From contig JAFSPS010000042.1 of NCBI GenBank assembly GCA_017451385.1, positions 1 through 64,000 of the forward strand: a stretch of 64,000 nt of DNA, given 5' to 3'. A program made the translations under genes and the position numbers. Origin of the DNA: Bacteroidales bacterium (GTDB lineage: Bacteria > Bacteroidota > Bacteroidia > Bacteroidales > P3). The first letter of the stretch is position 1. Each line of letters starts with the position of its first letter. Below, piece by piece: positions 1 through 11,300 of the stretch. The notes beneath the pieces are model-generated. The model saw nothing but the letters and a program-made list of their open reading frames with translations. It was not told the origin of the DNA and searched no databases.

Positions 1-2967
1 ACCGTGATGGTGACGAATAGCATCCGCGACAGTCTCGCCGCTGTGAACGTTGCAATCGCAGGTAAAGCTGATGCAGCTGACCTCGACAACTATGCCACGA
101 AGGCAAAAGTCAATGCCGATAGCGTAGCACTCGCTACCAAGATGGTTGCCGACAGTACGACCCTCGCTACAGCAATCTCCCACAAGGTAGATACGGCAAT
201 GGTGGCGACGAGCATCCATGACAGTCTCGCTGCTGTGAACACTGCAATCGCCGGCAAGGCTGATGCTGCCGACCTCGACAGCTATGCCACTAAGGCAAAG
301 GTCAATGCCGACAGCGTTACTCTCGCTACCAAGATGGTTGCCGACAGCGTTGCTCTCGCTACTGCAATCGCTCACAAGGTTGACACCGTGATGGTGACGA
401 ATAGCATCCGCGACAGTCTCGCCGCTGTGAACGTTGCAATCGCAGGTAAAGCTGATGCAGCTGACCTCGACAACTATGCCACGAAGGCAAAAGTCAATGC
501 CGACAGCATTGCTCTCGCTTCTGCTATCTCCCATAAGGTTGATACGGCAATGGTTGCAACGAGCATCCATGACAGTCTCACCGCTGTGAACACAGCAATC
601 GCAGGTAAAGCAGATGCTGCAGACCTCGACAACTATGCCACGAAGGCAAAAGTCAATGCCGACAGCACTGCTCTCGCTACTGCAATCGCTCACAAGGTTG
701 ACACCGTGATGGTGACGACGAGCATCCACGACAGTCTCGCCGCTGTGAACACTGCAATCGCCGGCAAGGCTGACGCTGCCGACCTCGACAGCTATGCCAC
801 GAAGGCAAAGGTGAACGCCGACAGCACTGTTCTCGCTGCAGCAATCGCCCATAAGGTTGACACCGTGATGGTGACGACGAGCATCCACGACAGTCTCGCC
901 GCTGTGAACGTTGCAATCGCAGGTAAAGCTGATGCTGCAGACCTCGACAGCTATGCCACTAAGGCAAAGGTCAATGCCGATAGCGCTGCTCTCGCTACTG
1001 CAATCGCCAACAAGGTTGATACGGCAATGGTTTCAACGAGCATCCACGACAGTCTCGCCGCTGTGAACACTGCAATAGCCGGTAAGGCTGATGCTGCTGA
1101 CCTCGACAGCTATGCCACGAAGGCAAAAGTGAACACCGACAGCACTGCTCTCGCTGCAGCAATCGCCCATAAGGTTGACACCGTGATGGTGACGACGAGC
1201 ATCCACGACAGTCTCGCCGCTGTGAACGTTGCAATCGCTGGCAAGGCTGATGCTGCCGACCTTGATAACTATGCCACGAAGGCAAAGGTGAACGCCGACA
1301 GTACCGCCCTCGCCACAGCAATCTCCCACAAGGTTGACACCGTGATGGTGACGAAGAGCATCCACGATAGTCTCGCTGCAGTGAACACCGCTCTCAATGG
1401 CAAGGCCGACACTGCTACGGTGAATGCCAAAGCCAGCACTGCCTTGGTAACGTCCCTTGTAGAATCCCTCACTGCTGCCATCAATGCAAAAGCAGACACC
1501 TCTGTGGTGAATAATATTAGAGATGCACTTATTGGATTCATCAACTCCAAGGCCGACACTGTGGTGGTGAACTCTAAGGTTGACACCGCTATGGTCACTA
1601 CGAGCATCCATGACAGCCTACTCGCTGTGAACACGGCCATCAACGGCAAGGCCGACACCGTTACAGTCAATGGCAAGGCCGACACGGCATGGGTGAAAGC
1701 CAAGATTGCTGCCAATACGCCGCCAGCACAGGGTCTTGCCAGCGTGCTGACGGAGAGCAACGATGGTGGTGCCCAGCAGGTGAAGAACATTGCAGATGCC
1801 ACAGACCCTCAGGATGCCGTCACGCTGAAGCAGATGAGAGAGGAGGTGCATGACAGCATCCAGTGGAACCTCGACACCAATGTCTATACGCTCTACTTCT
1901 CGTTCGACAGTTTGCGCGCTTATTATGACTCTTTATTGGCTGAATTGCAAGCCACGGTGGGCCTCCTTACTGCTGCCACAAGTTCTATGAAAATGATGGA
2001 TGGCTGTGCATGTACATATACTTCGCCTGCTGTTCATGGTGCATTGCCAGGTGAATTCTCAGTGTCTGCCACACGTAAGATCAGATTCTCTATGGGTAAC
2101 CTTCAGTATAACTCCACTGGTACGCACCATTGTGCCGACGGTAGTGCTGGAAAAGGTACGTTCCGTTTTGCTGAACATCAGTGTCATTATGTCGGTTCTA
2201 ACAACCAGTATGCTTCCGAAACCTTCACTGGATGGGTTGATTTCTTTGGTTGGGGAACCTCAGGCTATCATAATCCTGATGATGCACACAACCTATATTA
2301 TTCACCTTGGGTAATGACAAAATCAACAAACCTCTATTCTGACAACTACGATGGCTATGGTCCCTCATGGGGATATGAGTGGCCAGTTGACATGAGTGGT
2401 GCAAGTGTCTACTACGATTGGGGTGTATATAACGCCATATTGAATGGCGGCAATCAGCCCGGACTATGGCGTACGATGACCTTCGATGAATACGATTATA
2501 TGATGAAGCAGCGTCCCGGTGTAACCATTGGCGCCACAAACAACGTGCGCTTCTGCTTCGCTACTGTTGCTGAGATAAAAGGTATTGTTATCTTCCCCGA
2601 TGATTATGTGGATCCGTTATCCTTGGATTCCATCAAAAATCCGAACACGAGTAAAGGCAAGGCTGGCGATAATGAATTTACGGAAGAACAATGGATTCCT
2701 ATGGAGGTGGCAGGTGCGGTGTTCATTGCTGCCGCAGGCTATGCCGAGAAGGAAGGCACTATCCTCCAGATCAATTCGCACGGCAACTACTGGTTAAGTT
2801 CTCGTTCGAGTACTATAAACGAAGGTGGTGCCGGAAAGAACACCTACGTTATGCAATTCGCCACAGATGCAGACCAGATGCTTGGAATATTTGGTACCAA
2901 GTCTAATGGCCTACGTCCTGCATCACGCAGCTACTCCGTCCGTCTCGTACAGGATGTGACAGAATAA
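1..2967 (+). CDS. Repeat-rich fibre/stalk-like surface protein, 5' partial
   Basis: The frame is open from base 1, so the true start lies outside the window; about 988 codons are visible. Residues 1 to about 460 are a tandem array of a roughly 53-residue unit (159-bp period) with recurring KVDT, SIHDSLAAVN, GKADAADL and YATKAKVN blocks. Shorter, degenerate units continue to about residue 575. The regular alanine, valine and aspartate spacing suggests an extended stalk. Residues about 685 to 988 are a globular domain with the motifs ATRKIRFSMGNLQ, GWGTSG and GLRPASR, which I recognise from C-terminal domains of secreted Bacteroidetes proteins. No T9SS tail is visible. A terminator follows 24 bases after the stop. 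The repeat and domain description is directly seen; the surface or adhesin role is inferred. Confidence 0.8.
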   Translation, partial: TVMVTNSIRDSLAAVNVAIAGKADAADLDNYATKAKVNADSVALATKMVADSTTLATAISHKVDTAMVATSIHDSLAAVNTAIAGKADAADLDSYATKAKVNADSVTLATKMVADSVALATAIAHKVDTVMVTNSIRDSLAAVNVAIAGKADAADLDNYATKAKVNADSIALASAISHKVDTAMVATSIHDSLTAVNTAIAGKADAADLDNYATKAKVNADSTALATAIAHKVDTVMVTTSIHDSLAAVNTAIAGKADAADLDSYATKAKVNADSTVLAAAIAHKVDTVMVTTSIHDSLAAVNVAIAGKADAADLDSYATKAKVNADSAALATAIANKVDTAMVSTSIHDSLAAVNTAIAGKADAADLDSYATKAKVNTDSTALAAAIAHKVDTVMVTTSIHDSLAAVNVAIAGKADAADLDNYATKAKVNADSTALATAISHKVDTVMVTKSIHDSLAAVNTALNGKADTATVNAKASTALVTSLVESLTAAINAKADTSVVNNIRDALIGFINSKADTVVVNSKVDTAMVTTSIHDSLLAVNTAINGKADTVTVNGKADTAWVKAKIAANTPPAQGLASVLTESNDGGAQQVKNIADATDPQDAVTLKQMREEVHDSIQWNLDTNVYTLYFSFDSLRAYYDSLLAELQATVGLLTAATSSMKMMDGCACTYTSPAVHGALPGEFSVSATRKIRFSMGNLQYNSTGTHHCADGSAGKGTFRFAEHQCHYVGSNNQYASETFTGWVDFFGWGTSGYHNPDDAHNLYYSPWVMTKSTNLYSDNYDGYGPSWGYEWPVDMSGASVYYDWGVYNAILNGGNQPGLWRTMTFDEYDYMMKQRPGVTIGATNNVRFCFATVAEIKGIVIFPDDYVDPLSLDSIKNPNTSKGKAGDNEFTEEQWIPMEVAGAVFIAAAGYAEKEGTILQINSHGNYWLSSRSSTINEGGAGKNTYVMQFATDADQMLGIFGTKSNGLRPASRSYSVRLVQDVTE

Positions 2968-2990
2968 CATGATGTCCTGACACACGCTCA

Positions 2991-3026
2991 ACGAGGGGTC
3001 CCTTAAGGGATGCCCTCGTTTTTTTT
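2991..3026 (+). terminator. Rho-independent terminator after the repeat protein
   Basis: An ACGAGGG arm and a CCCTCGT arm enclose a short loop that itself contains a CCCTTAAGGG palindrome. A run of eight T follows. It ends transcription of the repeat-protein gene. Confidence 0.85.
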
Positions 3027-3092
3027 ATGATTGCATATCTACGGAGGCAGATTTCTCCTTTACGATACATAGCAAACGAAGATTGTGATATT

Positions 3093-3126
3093 TATCTTTG
3101 CAACTAATGAAAAAATAGTATCTTTG
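3093..3126 (+). promoter_or_regulatory. Bacteroidetes-type promoter for the vWA/tubulin cluster
   Basis: A TATCTTTG -7 box at 3119-3126 is preceded, 18 bases upstream, by TTTG at 3097-3100. That TTTG is itself part of a second TATCTTTG box at 3093-3100, so two start sites are possible. The predicted start is about 70 bases before the ATG at 3202. Confidence 0.7.
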
Positions 3127-3201
3127 CATATTGTTTTGTTGCCGTGGTGCAATGTTTTTTTTCTTGTTTGTTTCAATCTTAAATATTGCAAAGTGGATAG
3201 T

Positions 3202-4212
3202 ATGAAAAAGATTGTTTTATGTCTGATAGCTATCTTATTGTCATCGCTTATGATGGCGCAGAATAGTTTTAAGACCATGCGTATCACTTATCTGTGGGAT
3301 GTGACGTTGTCTATGAAAGGATATAAGGGAGGAAGTCCAGATATCTACGATAAGGTGGTGAATGTGCTTGTGGACGATATCAACAGCATCCATGACGAGC
3401 GCACCGAGATAGTTGTAGTCCCTTTTCAGGACAAGGTTTGCGACATGTGGCGGGCGAGAGCTACCGCCGACGGCAAGAAGTCTATGATAGATAAAATACA
3501 AAACTACGATAACAACCTTGTCACCAATACGTGTATCTCGTTGCCGTTGCAGTATGCTATCGACAACATCTTCACGACAGACCGTGTGGACATCATGAAG
3601 CTGATGACCGACGGCAAGGATAATGTCAATGTGCCGCGTCTCAACGCTGTGCTGGATAAGTGGTGCGACATGGCAAGACATAAAGATGTCTATGGCTATT
3701 ACATCCTGCTCACCGAGGCGGCAAAGGATGGCGATTTGTCGCTGAAACTAAAACAGATATGCAACTTTGAGTCTGTAGATGTCAGCGACAACCTGTCGGG
3801 CATCAACGAGATAGTGCAGCTCACGGCGCGTGGCGGTGATGCGGTGCGTCTCAACCTCAGGGGAGAGTATAATATGCCGAAACGTTTGGAGTTTGTCCAG
3901 TATCTTGGCGAGACGGCACCGGAAGGTTTCAAGATTCATTTCAAAGTGCGCGACAATGCCTATATAAAGCTCGATGAGACTGTCGAGCTGCGTGGCGACA
4001 ATTCTGTAGAGTTGCATCCTACATTCCTTGTGTCGCAGGAGTCGCTGACGCTGATGCCGGAGTCGGTCTTGGACTTTGGTATATGGGTGGACTATGAGCC
4101 GGATGCGTCTATGGCATCGGGGCGTTTTGCCTATACACGCCTGCTGAGCAATGCCTTCAAAATACTCTTTGTGAACAAGCCGGAGAAGACTGTGCGCATT
4201 TATGTGAAATAG
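3202..4212 (+). CDS. Secreted von Willebrand factor A domain protein
   Basis: I chose the ATG at 3202 because it begins a clear signal peptide (MKKIVLCLIAILLSSLMMAQ, cleavage near residue 20) and lies downstream of the promoter; the frame stays open upstream to 3085. The mature protein starts with a vWA fold: the metal-site motif D33-V-T-L-S37, and a later MTDGKDN strand end. The vWA part spans about residues 28 to 210. The remaining 130 residues are beta-rich and not recognised. It is the first gene of a four-gene co-directional cluster with a lipoprotein, a tubulin-like GTPase and a papain-like protease. A role as a periplasmic binding or assembly partner is inferred. Confidence 0.75.
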   Translation: MKKIVLCLIAILLSSLMMAQNSFKTMRITYLWDVTLSMKGYKGGSPDIYDKVVNVLVDDINSIHDERTEIVVVPFQDKVCDMWRARATADGKKSMIDKIQNYDNNLVTNTCISLPLQYAIDNIFTTDRVDIMKLMTDGKDNVNVPRLNAVLDKWCDMARHKDVYGYYILLTEAAKDGDLSLKLKQICNFESVDVSDNLSGINEIVQLTARGGDAVRLNLRGEYNMPKRLEFVQYLGETAPEGFKIHFKVRDNAYIKLDETVELRGDNSVELHPTFLVSQESLTLMPESVLDFGIWVDYEPDASMASGRFAYTRLLSNAFKILFVNKPEKTVRIYVK

Positions 4213-4309
4213 GCTTCGTGCGGACTGCCGAAAGAAAGCATCGTAGTAGTCTCCGACAGAAACCTTACATGTATGATTGTTGTGTAGAATCAACGAAAAA
4301 AATGTCGTT

Positions 4310-5245
4310 ATGAGAACAAAAATAAAAAAAATGTTTTATGCTGTTGCCTTGGTTATGATTATGGTGGGCGTAGCGGGATGTGGTGGCGAGCAACGGTCAG
4401 GAGCCTATTCGTGGGGCAAGAGTACGGCCTACGACAACTTCCTTTGGTCTAAATATGTGCCCGACACGTTGTGCCATGCCATAGGGTTTGAGTTCAACAA
4501 CGATGCCCGTCAGCACATGGACAAGCCTCTGCGTCTGGCACTCTTCGAGCGTGACGAGAACGGCGGCGTGGGGCATAAGGTAGAGAGTACGGAGGCCGAG
4601 CTGTTCGTAGATGGGATACGTGCTGAGAACAATGAGATAAGCGTCATGCCTACCACCACGGAGGTGATGCTGGGCATTGTTTTCTCGCCCAAGGCTGCGG
4701 CGGGTGTGCGCTATTGGTACCTGCGCCCTGTGGACGACGGCGGCCTCGACCTCATCAACGACAGGGTTGTCGCCGACTACGACGATGACGCTATTATGGA
4801 AATCAGTGCTAAGCTGTCGCACAAGATGAATCCTTTGGCGCAGGAACTGCTCGTGGCGCTCATAGTGCTGGTGGTTCTGCTCGTGGTGTGGCTTCTGATG
4901 TTGAAGCCGTTGCTTTACCCCTCATTTCGCGTCAAGCGTCTCTCGCTTATAGGTCCTGAGCCGTACTCTGCCATGTTGCAAATCAAGGGCTGTCGCCGGC
5001 TGGTGCTCACCGCTAAGCCCTGCCGGCAGGGATGGCTGAACCGCCTGCTGACGGGCGAGGTGAAATACTGTGTCAATCAGATGTGGACAGCCGACGTGGT
5101 GTTCGAGCCCAAGGACAAGCGTAGCATACGCATCAAGCCCGACAGGCAGACCTATATGACCGACGGGATGATAATGAGCATACACGAAGAGTATGTGCTG
5201 GAGAACCTCAATACCAAAACAAAGACCATAATGTCCATATCATAG
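4310..5245 (+). CDS. Lipoprotein with a C-terminal membrane segment, unknown family
   Basis: The ATG at 4310 gives a basic start (MRTKIKKMF), a hydrophobic stretch and a lipobox VAGC, so the product should be lipid-anchored; the frame is open to 4277. Residues about 25 to 180 form an extracytoplasmic domain. A strongly hydrophobic helix (about residues 184 to 208) then leads to a 100-residue C-terminal domain rich in basic residues. A protein that is both lipidated and membrane-spanning would link the periplasm to the cytoplasm. I recognise no family. It sits 97 bases after the vWA gene and before the tubulin-like gene, suggesting it connects the two. Confidence 0.7.
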   Translation: MRTKIKKMFYAVALVMIMVGVAGCGGEQRSGAYSWGKSTAYDNFLWSKYVPDTLCHAIGFEFNNDARQHMDKPLRLALFERDENGGVGHKVESTEAELFVDGIRAENNEISVMPTTTEVMLGIVFSPKAAAGVRYWYLRPVDDGGLDLINDRVVADYDDDAIMEISAKLSHKMNPLAQELLVALIVLVVLLVVWLLMLKPLLYPSFRVKRLSLIGPEPYSAMLQIKGCRRLVLTAKPCRQGWLNRLLTGEVKYCVNQMWTADVVFEPKDKRSIRIKPDRQTYMTDGMIMSIHEEYVLENLNTKTKTIMSIS

Positions 5246-5427
5246 CGAAAGCAGTGTCGTGGACACGCGATGGCAAGATGGCATAGACGCAGGACCAACA
5301 GAAAAAAAAACAGAAATACCCCCGTATGAGGATTGAAAAAAATAAATGACAGATAGTCAATATTTCAACCACTAAGAGGGTTGCATATAAAATCAAATTT
5401 ATTAGAAACTACCTAAAACAAAATAAT

Positions 5428-8172
5428 ATGGCTACAAAGATTAAACGTTGTCTCTATGTGGGACTTGGTGGAACGGGTATGAATGCTTTGCTGCATACCA
5501 AGAAGACTTTTATCGACACCTACGGCGAGGTGCCGCCAATGATAGGTTTCTTAGGCATAGACACCGACAGCGGTGCCTACAAGAAGACGCTCCTCTCGGT
5601 GCGTGGCGAGGACATCCGTCTCGACCCTAACGAGCAGATGCCCATCCTCTGTGCCGAGCCCCGTCCCATCTATAGTGTTCATAAGGACGAGTTCTCGTGG
5701 CTGCCGGAGAAGAACCTCTATGCCCTTGACGGCATGACGCTCGGTGCCGGCCAGGTGCGCACCAACGGGCGTTTTGCCTTCACGGTGAACTATGTCGATG
5801 TCTGTGCCAAGGTGCGCAGTATGCTCAACCAGATAACCAATGCTCGCATAGTGGACAATGACCGCTACGAACTGCTCAGCACCAACACCGAGATACACAT
5901 GGTCTTCTCCGTCTGTGGCGGCACGGGGTGTGGCACGTTCCTCAATATGGCCTACCTCTTGCGGCAGGAGGCTCCGCAGTGCAAGCTGACGGGCTATGCC
6001 GTGCTTCCCGACATCTTCAAATCCATGTCGCACGGCGGCATGTCGCGCGTGGCCCCCAATGCCTATGGCGCCATAGTGGACCTTGACTATCTGATGCACC
6101 TTAGCATCGGCAGCAAGCCTTTCAAGTTGGAATATATCAACGACAGCGTGGAGATAAACAGCCGTCCCTTCGACTCGGTACTCTTCATAGACAACAGGAA
6201 TGAGCAGGGCGACACCTACACGCAGATAGAACAGGTGTCCGAGATGATTTCGCTGGCACTCGTCACGTCGGCAGGCGAGCTGAGCAGTGCTTCGGCTTCG
6301 GTGAGCGACAACCTCTCCAAGAACATCACCGAGGGCACTATGGACATAGAGAACAAGAAGGCGTGGGCTGCCGGCATGGGCATCTGCGAGCTGGTCTATC
6401 GCAACCACGATTTGAGCATGATTTATGCCACCAAGGCGGCTCATGCGCTCATAGAGCGTCTGTTCAATTCTGTCGCCGACGTGGACACCATAGCCGACGC
6501 TTGGATTGACGCGCCCGAGGTGAACATACGCGAGAATAACAACAGCGACCATGTGATAGACTTTGTTGCCGACAAGCGTCCCAAGTATGAAATCTCTATC
6601 AACGAGTATGCCAACCCCATGCCTGAGGTGGAGCAGTACTTGCAGGTGAACAAGATAAATGATGAGGATGTCACGGTCAAAGTTCGTGAGCTGACAACGC
6701 GTGTTCGTGGCGAGTTGCGCAAGCTGCTCGTGAAGCATATCAATGCCGAAGGCGGTGTCACCACCTGCTTCAACCTCCTTGAGAACATTGCGTCGCAGGT
6801 TGATGTCTTCATGGGCGAGATGGTGAACGAGAAGACGGAGTTCAACGACAAGATGCCGCGCTATCGCACCACGCTCGACGCTATGGTGGCCGACCTTAAG
6901 GCCTACGATGGCAAGATAGCAATCTTCAAGACCAAGTCGAAGATGGAGGAGCACGAGAACAATGTCATTGATGCCGCACGTGCTTTGTGTGTATGCCAGC
7001 GCGAGATAGTGCGCCGTGATGCTGCCATACAGGTGTTCAATAGCGTCAAAGCCATGCTCGAAGAAGCCAAGGCGAAAATCAAGGCCATCCAAGACGTCCT
7101 GCTGGCTGTCAAACAGATACTCTCCGACCGTCTGGCACGCCTGCAGAACGGGGTGGGCAGGAGCTCGCAGATATTCCAGATAGACCTCTCGCAGAATATG
7201 GCGAAGACGCTGAAGGTCAACCTCGACGAGGTGCTGGTGAGTGAGTTCGTGAAGACCCTCTCGGGCGACAAGAAACTGTATGAGCTGGCAGAGTATTCTT
7301 CCGACGAGGTAGATGCGTTCATAATGAGCTACACTACGGGCCTGCATACGGCGCGCCAGATAGCGGCAACAACCATCGATGATGTCGTCAATAAGCTTAG
7401 CGACGAGGAGTTTGAGCGTACGCTGAAGCTGGCCATCAGCAAGTCTATGCCGCTGTTCCGCTACAACTATCGCGGTCACATGCCCAAGGAGCAGCCGCAC
7501 GACAGCTACTATATCGGCGTGCCAGACAAGAAGGTGAGCCGCCTCTGTGCGGACGATGCCTTCAAGGGCATGATTCCCAATACAGCCGATTGCGATTTCT
7601 CGTCGATAGGCGTCACCGACAAGATTATCATCTATCGCCAGATAGGCGTGGTGCCGGCATACGCTATAGCCGGCATCAACGACTATCACAACGAGTATGA
7701 TGACTGCAACGCCAACTGCCACATAGACTATAACCTCCAGATGCGTATGGAGCGCGAGGATTTTGACTTGCAGCCCAAGCGTACCACCGACGACGACCTG
7801 CTGGACTTGTGGGTCAAGGGCTTCATCTTCGGTCTGGTGAAGAACGAGGATGGCGAATACATGTTCCAGAGCGAGGAGCATGGCGACGCGCTCGATGACT
7901 ATTGGGTGTCGTTGGGCAACTACCGCGACGAGGCTTTCGACAAGTTCCGTTCCTTCAAACACTCCGTGCGTAAGGAGTTCAACGAAAGGCTGGAGGCTAT
8001 AGCCAACAGCAGGGGTGCCGATGCCATCAACGCCTTGCTGAGCGAGGTCCGTGCTGCCTATCTCGAGAAGTTCTCGCAGATAAACATGACGCGAGATGAA
8101 ATCAAGAAGAAAGGCTTTGAGAAAATCCGCCAGCTGATAACCGATGAGCTGACGCTGGCCAAGAAGTTGTAA
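5428..8172 (+). CDS. Tubulin/FtsZ-like GTPase (Tubulin_2-type), 914 aa
   Basis: The N-terminus has the nucleotide-binding glycine loop VGLGGTG (residues 11-17). The tubulin signature loop is present as CGGTGCGTF starting at residue 163. This spacing matches tubulin/FtsZ folds, but the protein is far longer than FtsZ (about 380 aa). The extra 550 residues are largely helical, with a coiled-coil-like stretch around residues 480 to 580 and another at the C-terminus. It resembles the large bacterial tubulin-like families (Pfam Tubulin_2) proposed to act in membrane remodelling together with vWA proteins; Makarova and Koonin described such families in 2010. GTP binding is strongly supported; polymerisation is inferred. 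It lies between a membrane lipoprotein gene and a membrane-anchored protease gene. Confidence 0.8.
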   Translation: MATKIKRCLYVGLGGTGMNALLHTKKTFIDTYGEVPPMIGFLGIDTDSGAYKKTLLSVRGEDIRLDPNEQMPILCAEPRPIYSVHKDEFSWLPEKNLYALDGMTLGAGQVRTNGRFAFTVNYVDVCAKVRSMLNQITNARIVDNDRYELLSTNTEIHMVFSVCGGTGCGTFLNMAYLLRQEAPQCKLTGYAVLPDIFKSMSHGGMSRVAPNAYGAIVDLDYLMHLSIGSKPFKLEYINDSVEINSRPFDSVLFIDNRNEQGDTYTQIEQVSEMISLALVTSAGELSSASASVSDNLSKNITEGTMDIENKKAWAAGMGICELVYRNHDLSMIYATKAAHALIERLFNSVADVDTIADAWIDAPEVNIRENNNSDHVIDFVADKRPKYEISINEYANPMPEVEQYLQVNKINDEDVTVKVRELTTRVRGELRKLLVKHINAEGGVTTCFNLLENIASQVDVFMGEMVNEKTEFNDKMPRYRTTLDAMVADLKAYDGKIAIFKTKSKMEEHENNVIDAARALCVCQREIVRRDAAIQVFNSVKAMLEEAKAKIKAIQDVLLAVKQILSDRLARLQNGVGRSSQIFQIDLSQNMAKTLKVNLDEVLVSEFVKTLSGDKKLYELAEYSSDEVDAFIMSYTTGLHTARQIAATTIDDVVNKLSDEEFERTLKLAISKSMPLFRYNYRGHMPKEQPHDSYYIGVPDKKVSRLCADDAFKGMIPNTADCDFSSIGVTDKIIIYRQIGVVPAYAIAGINDYHNEYDDCNANCHIDYNLQMRMEREDFDLQPKRTTDDDLLDLWVKGFIFGLVKNEDGEYMFQSEEHGDALDDYWVSLGNYRDEAFDKFRSFKHSVRKEFNERLEAIANSRGADAINALLSEVRAAYLEKFSQINMTRDEIKKKGFEKIRQLITDELTLAKKL

Positions 8173-8316
8173 AACTACGATTGGCGAATGGCAGGCCTTG
8201 CATCGGCAACGCGTGCCATTCGCCCAATTACTATTGCGGATGGGAGGCTAACGGCTTACAACACTACTGCAGACATTACATATCACAACACACACACTAC
8301 CCACAACATACTGCTT

Positions 8317-11300
8317 ATGAGGCATACGGTACATATCATGCTCGGCAAGGGTGTCGAGCAGACGGTTTGTGACATCAAACGTTATGTGATAAAATATGGC
8401 GATGGCGGCGAGTCCCACTATTTCAACGCTCTGCACTATGTGGAGGAGAACGGACGTGCCCTCCTGCGCCGTGCCGAGCCCAAGGAGGATGATGTGTCGG
8501 TGTTCACCGCAGGGCTGGAGAATCTCTTCGTCATGGAGCTGCGCGACTATTATGTCATCCCCAGCGAGCGGCGTGATGTGTATATGATGGATTTCCTCTC
8601 GTCGCTCTACAACAGCACTATCACCATCAACGACCAAGGCGACAGCGCCGCCTTGCATATATGCCTCTACGTGCCGCTCTACGACGGTCGCAGCTGGCAG
8701 GTGGCATCGGAGATGCTGCATGCCGCCGATGCTGTCAAGCAGCGTTTCAACATTGACCTCTTTATGATGTCGGCGGACATGGCGTTCCTCTTTGACGATG
8801 ATGCGGCATCGCTGCCCGAGCGCATGAAAGGCTATCAGCATGCCACGGCGGAGACAATCCGTCAGGTCATGGCGGCTAAGGCGCAGTGTGCGTCGCTGGC
8901 GCATCTGGTGCTGATGCAGAATAGCAACGGCAACGGGCTCTCGCTCGACCTCTCGCTCGATTCCTTTGCTCGTATCGCTGGCGAATATGCGGTGTTGTCG
9001 GTAGATAACTACAATGATATTTTCAACCCTGCCATGCGCGACAACGAGCGTCCGTTGTATGCCCTCGGCCTCTCGGTGTTGAGCTTCGACCGCTACTATT
9101 TCGTCCAATACTTGCTGCATAAGACCTACATTCACCTCCTCGACCGTGAGCAGGTGCTGCAGTCTGCAGTGGATGTCAACAAGGTGTCGCAGATAGTGCA
9201 GGCCACGCTGGCGGGGAATATAAACATCTTTACGCGCTTCTATGCGGCGAGCGTGCAGCCGCGCCTCGACAAGAACATGGACCACGACACCATCATCAGC
9301 GAGGTGCAGCCCGAACTGGACGACGCAATAGCGCAGCTCACTGCCGAATGTCAGCGTTTCATTGACAGAGGCGACCTCTCGTTGCCCGAGAAGAAAGCCA
9401 CGCTGTCGCAGTTGCTCGGCGAGGACGACGAACTGCTGACGGGCAACCTCTTCATGCACGACCAGTTGGTGATAGACGACAGTAGCCGCGAGCCACTTGA
9501 TTATTTCGTCAGCGCCAACAATAGTCTTGTGGCTCTCTACAGCACTATGCGCAGCGACGACAGTGAGGCGGAGAAACGCAGCAAGCGTGAGCGAAACGAC
9601 ATTGCTTCGTATGGCGTGCTGAGCGACGCCTCCCATGCTCTGGTGACGCTGCCGAGTCGGCTGCTTGACGACATCAAGCAGATAAAAATCCGTATGCGCG
9701 AATCGACCAACTACATACGCAGCAAGGCTAAGGAACTGGCCGACCTCGATGTGCAGATGCAGGAAAACATTGACTCGCAGAAACGCCTTACGGCTGAAGG
9801 CTTCCTCTTCGAAGGGCATACCTTCCGTCTGCAGAAGGATATCGTGGAGGACCCTTTTGATGATGACTACAAAGCGCACGAGAACACGCAGGTGAAAGTC
9901 GATTTGCGGCACTACTTCACCCCCGTCAAGAATCAGGGCTCTATGGGTGCATGCTCCGCCTTCGCTATGGTGGGCATCTACGAGTATATCTTGAAGCGCG
10001 ATGGCGACGGCGAATCCGACTTGAGCGAGTATTTTGTTTACTACAATGTGCGCAAGCGCAAAGGCAAGGAGCACGAGGACACGGGCAGCTCGATGCACGA
10101 CATCATTGTCACTATGGGCAGTGAGGGCGTGTGCACAGAGCCGTTATGCCCCTACAGCGACAGCGACTTCTTCGTGCCGAGTGACGAGGCCTATGCCGAT
10201 GGCGCCGGCAGGCGTGTGCTCAAAGCCCTTAACGTCAAGCCTACGGTGGACGACATCAAGTCGGCAGTAGCCGACGGCTATCCTGTGGCGGTGTCCTTGC
10301 GCATATTCGACTCGTTCACGCCGCGCAACGGCTTCGTGCCGCGTCCGACGGATGAGGAGGTGGCTGCCAATGATTACGGCTATCATGCCATGATAGTGTG
10401 CGGATACAGCGACAATGAGCATATATTCATCGTGCGCAATTCGTGGGGGACGTCGTTTGGCGAGGGCGGCTATTGCTATATCCCGTACTCCTATTTCGAG
10501 GATTTCCTCAACTCGGCGTGCATCATCACCGAGGTGAGCAAAGGCGTCTTCCATGCCGGCGGCTACGACACTAAGACTACCATATCCTTCGATGTCACCA
10601 ATTCGCAAATCAAGGCTGAGTTGCTGCGCATACTCATTGAGGAGGAGAAGCACCGCCTTGCCGCCGCCGACCGCCGCCTGCAGATGCTGGAGCGCGACTA
10701 CAACCAGCTCTTCCAGCGGCTGGGCAACAACTCCGTGCGGACCACTCTCTGCGAGGGCACTCGCAAACGCCTTGAGATGGAAAAGGCTGCTCTGCTGTGC
10801 ACGAAGCAGGATTTGGAGAAGCAGCGTCAGGAGGCTTTGGCGCTGTTCGACAAGGAGAGCCTCCGTGGCAGAATACGGTTTGCGGCATCGGTGGTTGTCT
10901 TTGTCCTTATCTATGCCATCCTGCTGTGGGCTGGCGTCTCGGCGGATGTCCTCTTCTTCAACACCTTCAGCTATATAGTCTATGGCCTGCTTGGCATCGG
11001 CGTGCTGTGTTTTGTCATCTGGAACAGCATGCGCCATCACAAACGCGTTGACCTTGACGAGGACTACAAGATGCGTACGGAACGCTGCGCGCGCGACATC
11101 AAGCATCGCGACGACCTCCTGCTGGTCAATAAGCTGAAGACGCATGTGGCAGGTATGGTGATAGACTCGCTTGCCAAGCTGTTCCACGACCTGCACTCCA
11201 AAAACAATGGTATGCGCTCCTTCCTCGGCAACCTTCGCACATGGCGCGACGAGGAAGAGAAGTCAAGCCGTATGTCCGACCTTGTGCATACGCCATTCCT

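Noticed and set aside
3085-3201. Longer start for the vWA gene
   Set aside because: The extension overlaps the promoter box at 3119 and precedes a standard signal peptide at 3202.
5551-7962. Long reverse-strand open frame of 803 codons opposite the tubulin-like gene
   Set aside because: The + strand protein has clear GTPase motifs, while the reverse frame shows no domain and a repetitive His/Leu/Val composition expected from antisense of a GC-biased gene.
8248-10098. Reverse-strand open frame of 616 codons opposite the papain-like gene
   Set aside because: No domain, and composition of an antisense shadow; the + strand carries the intact catalytic set.
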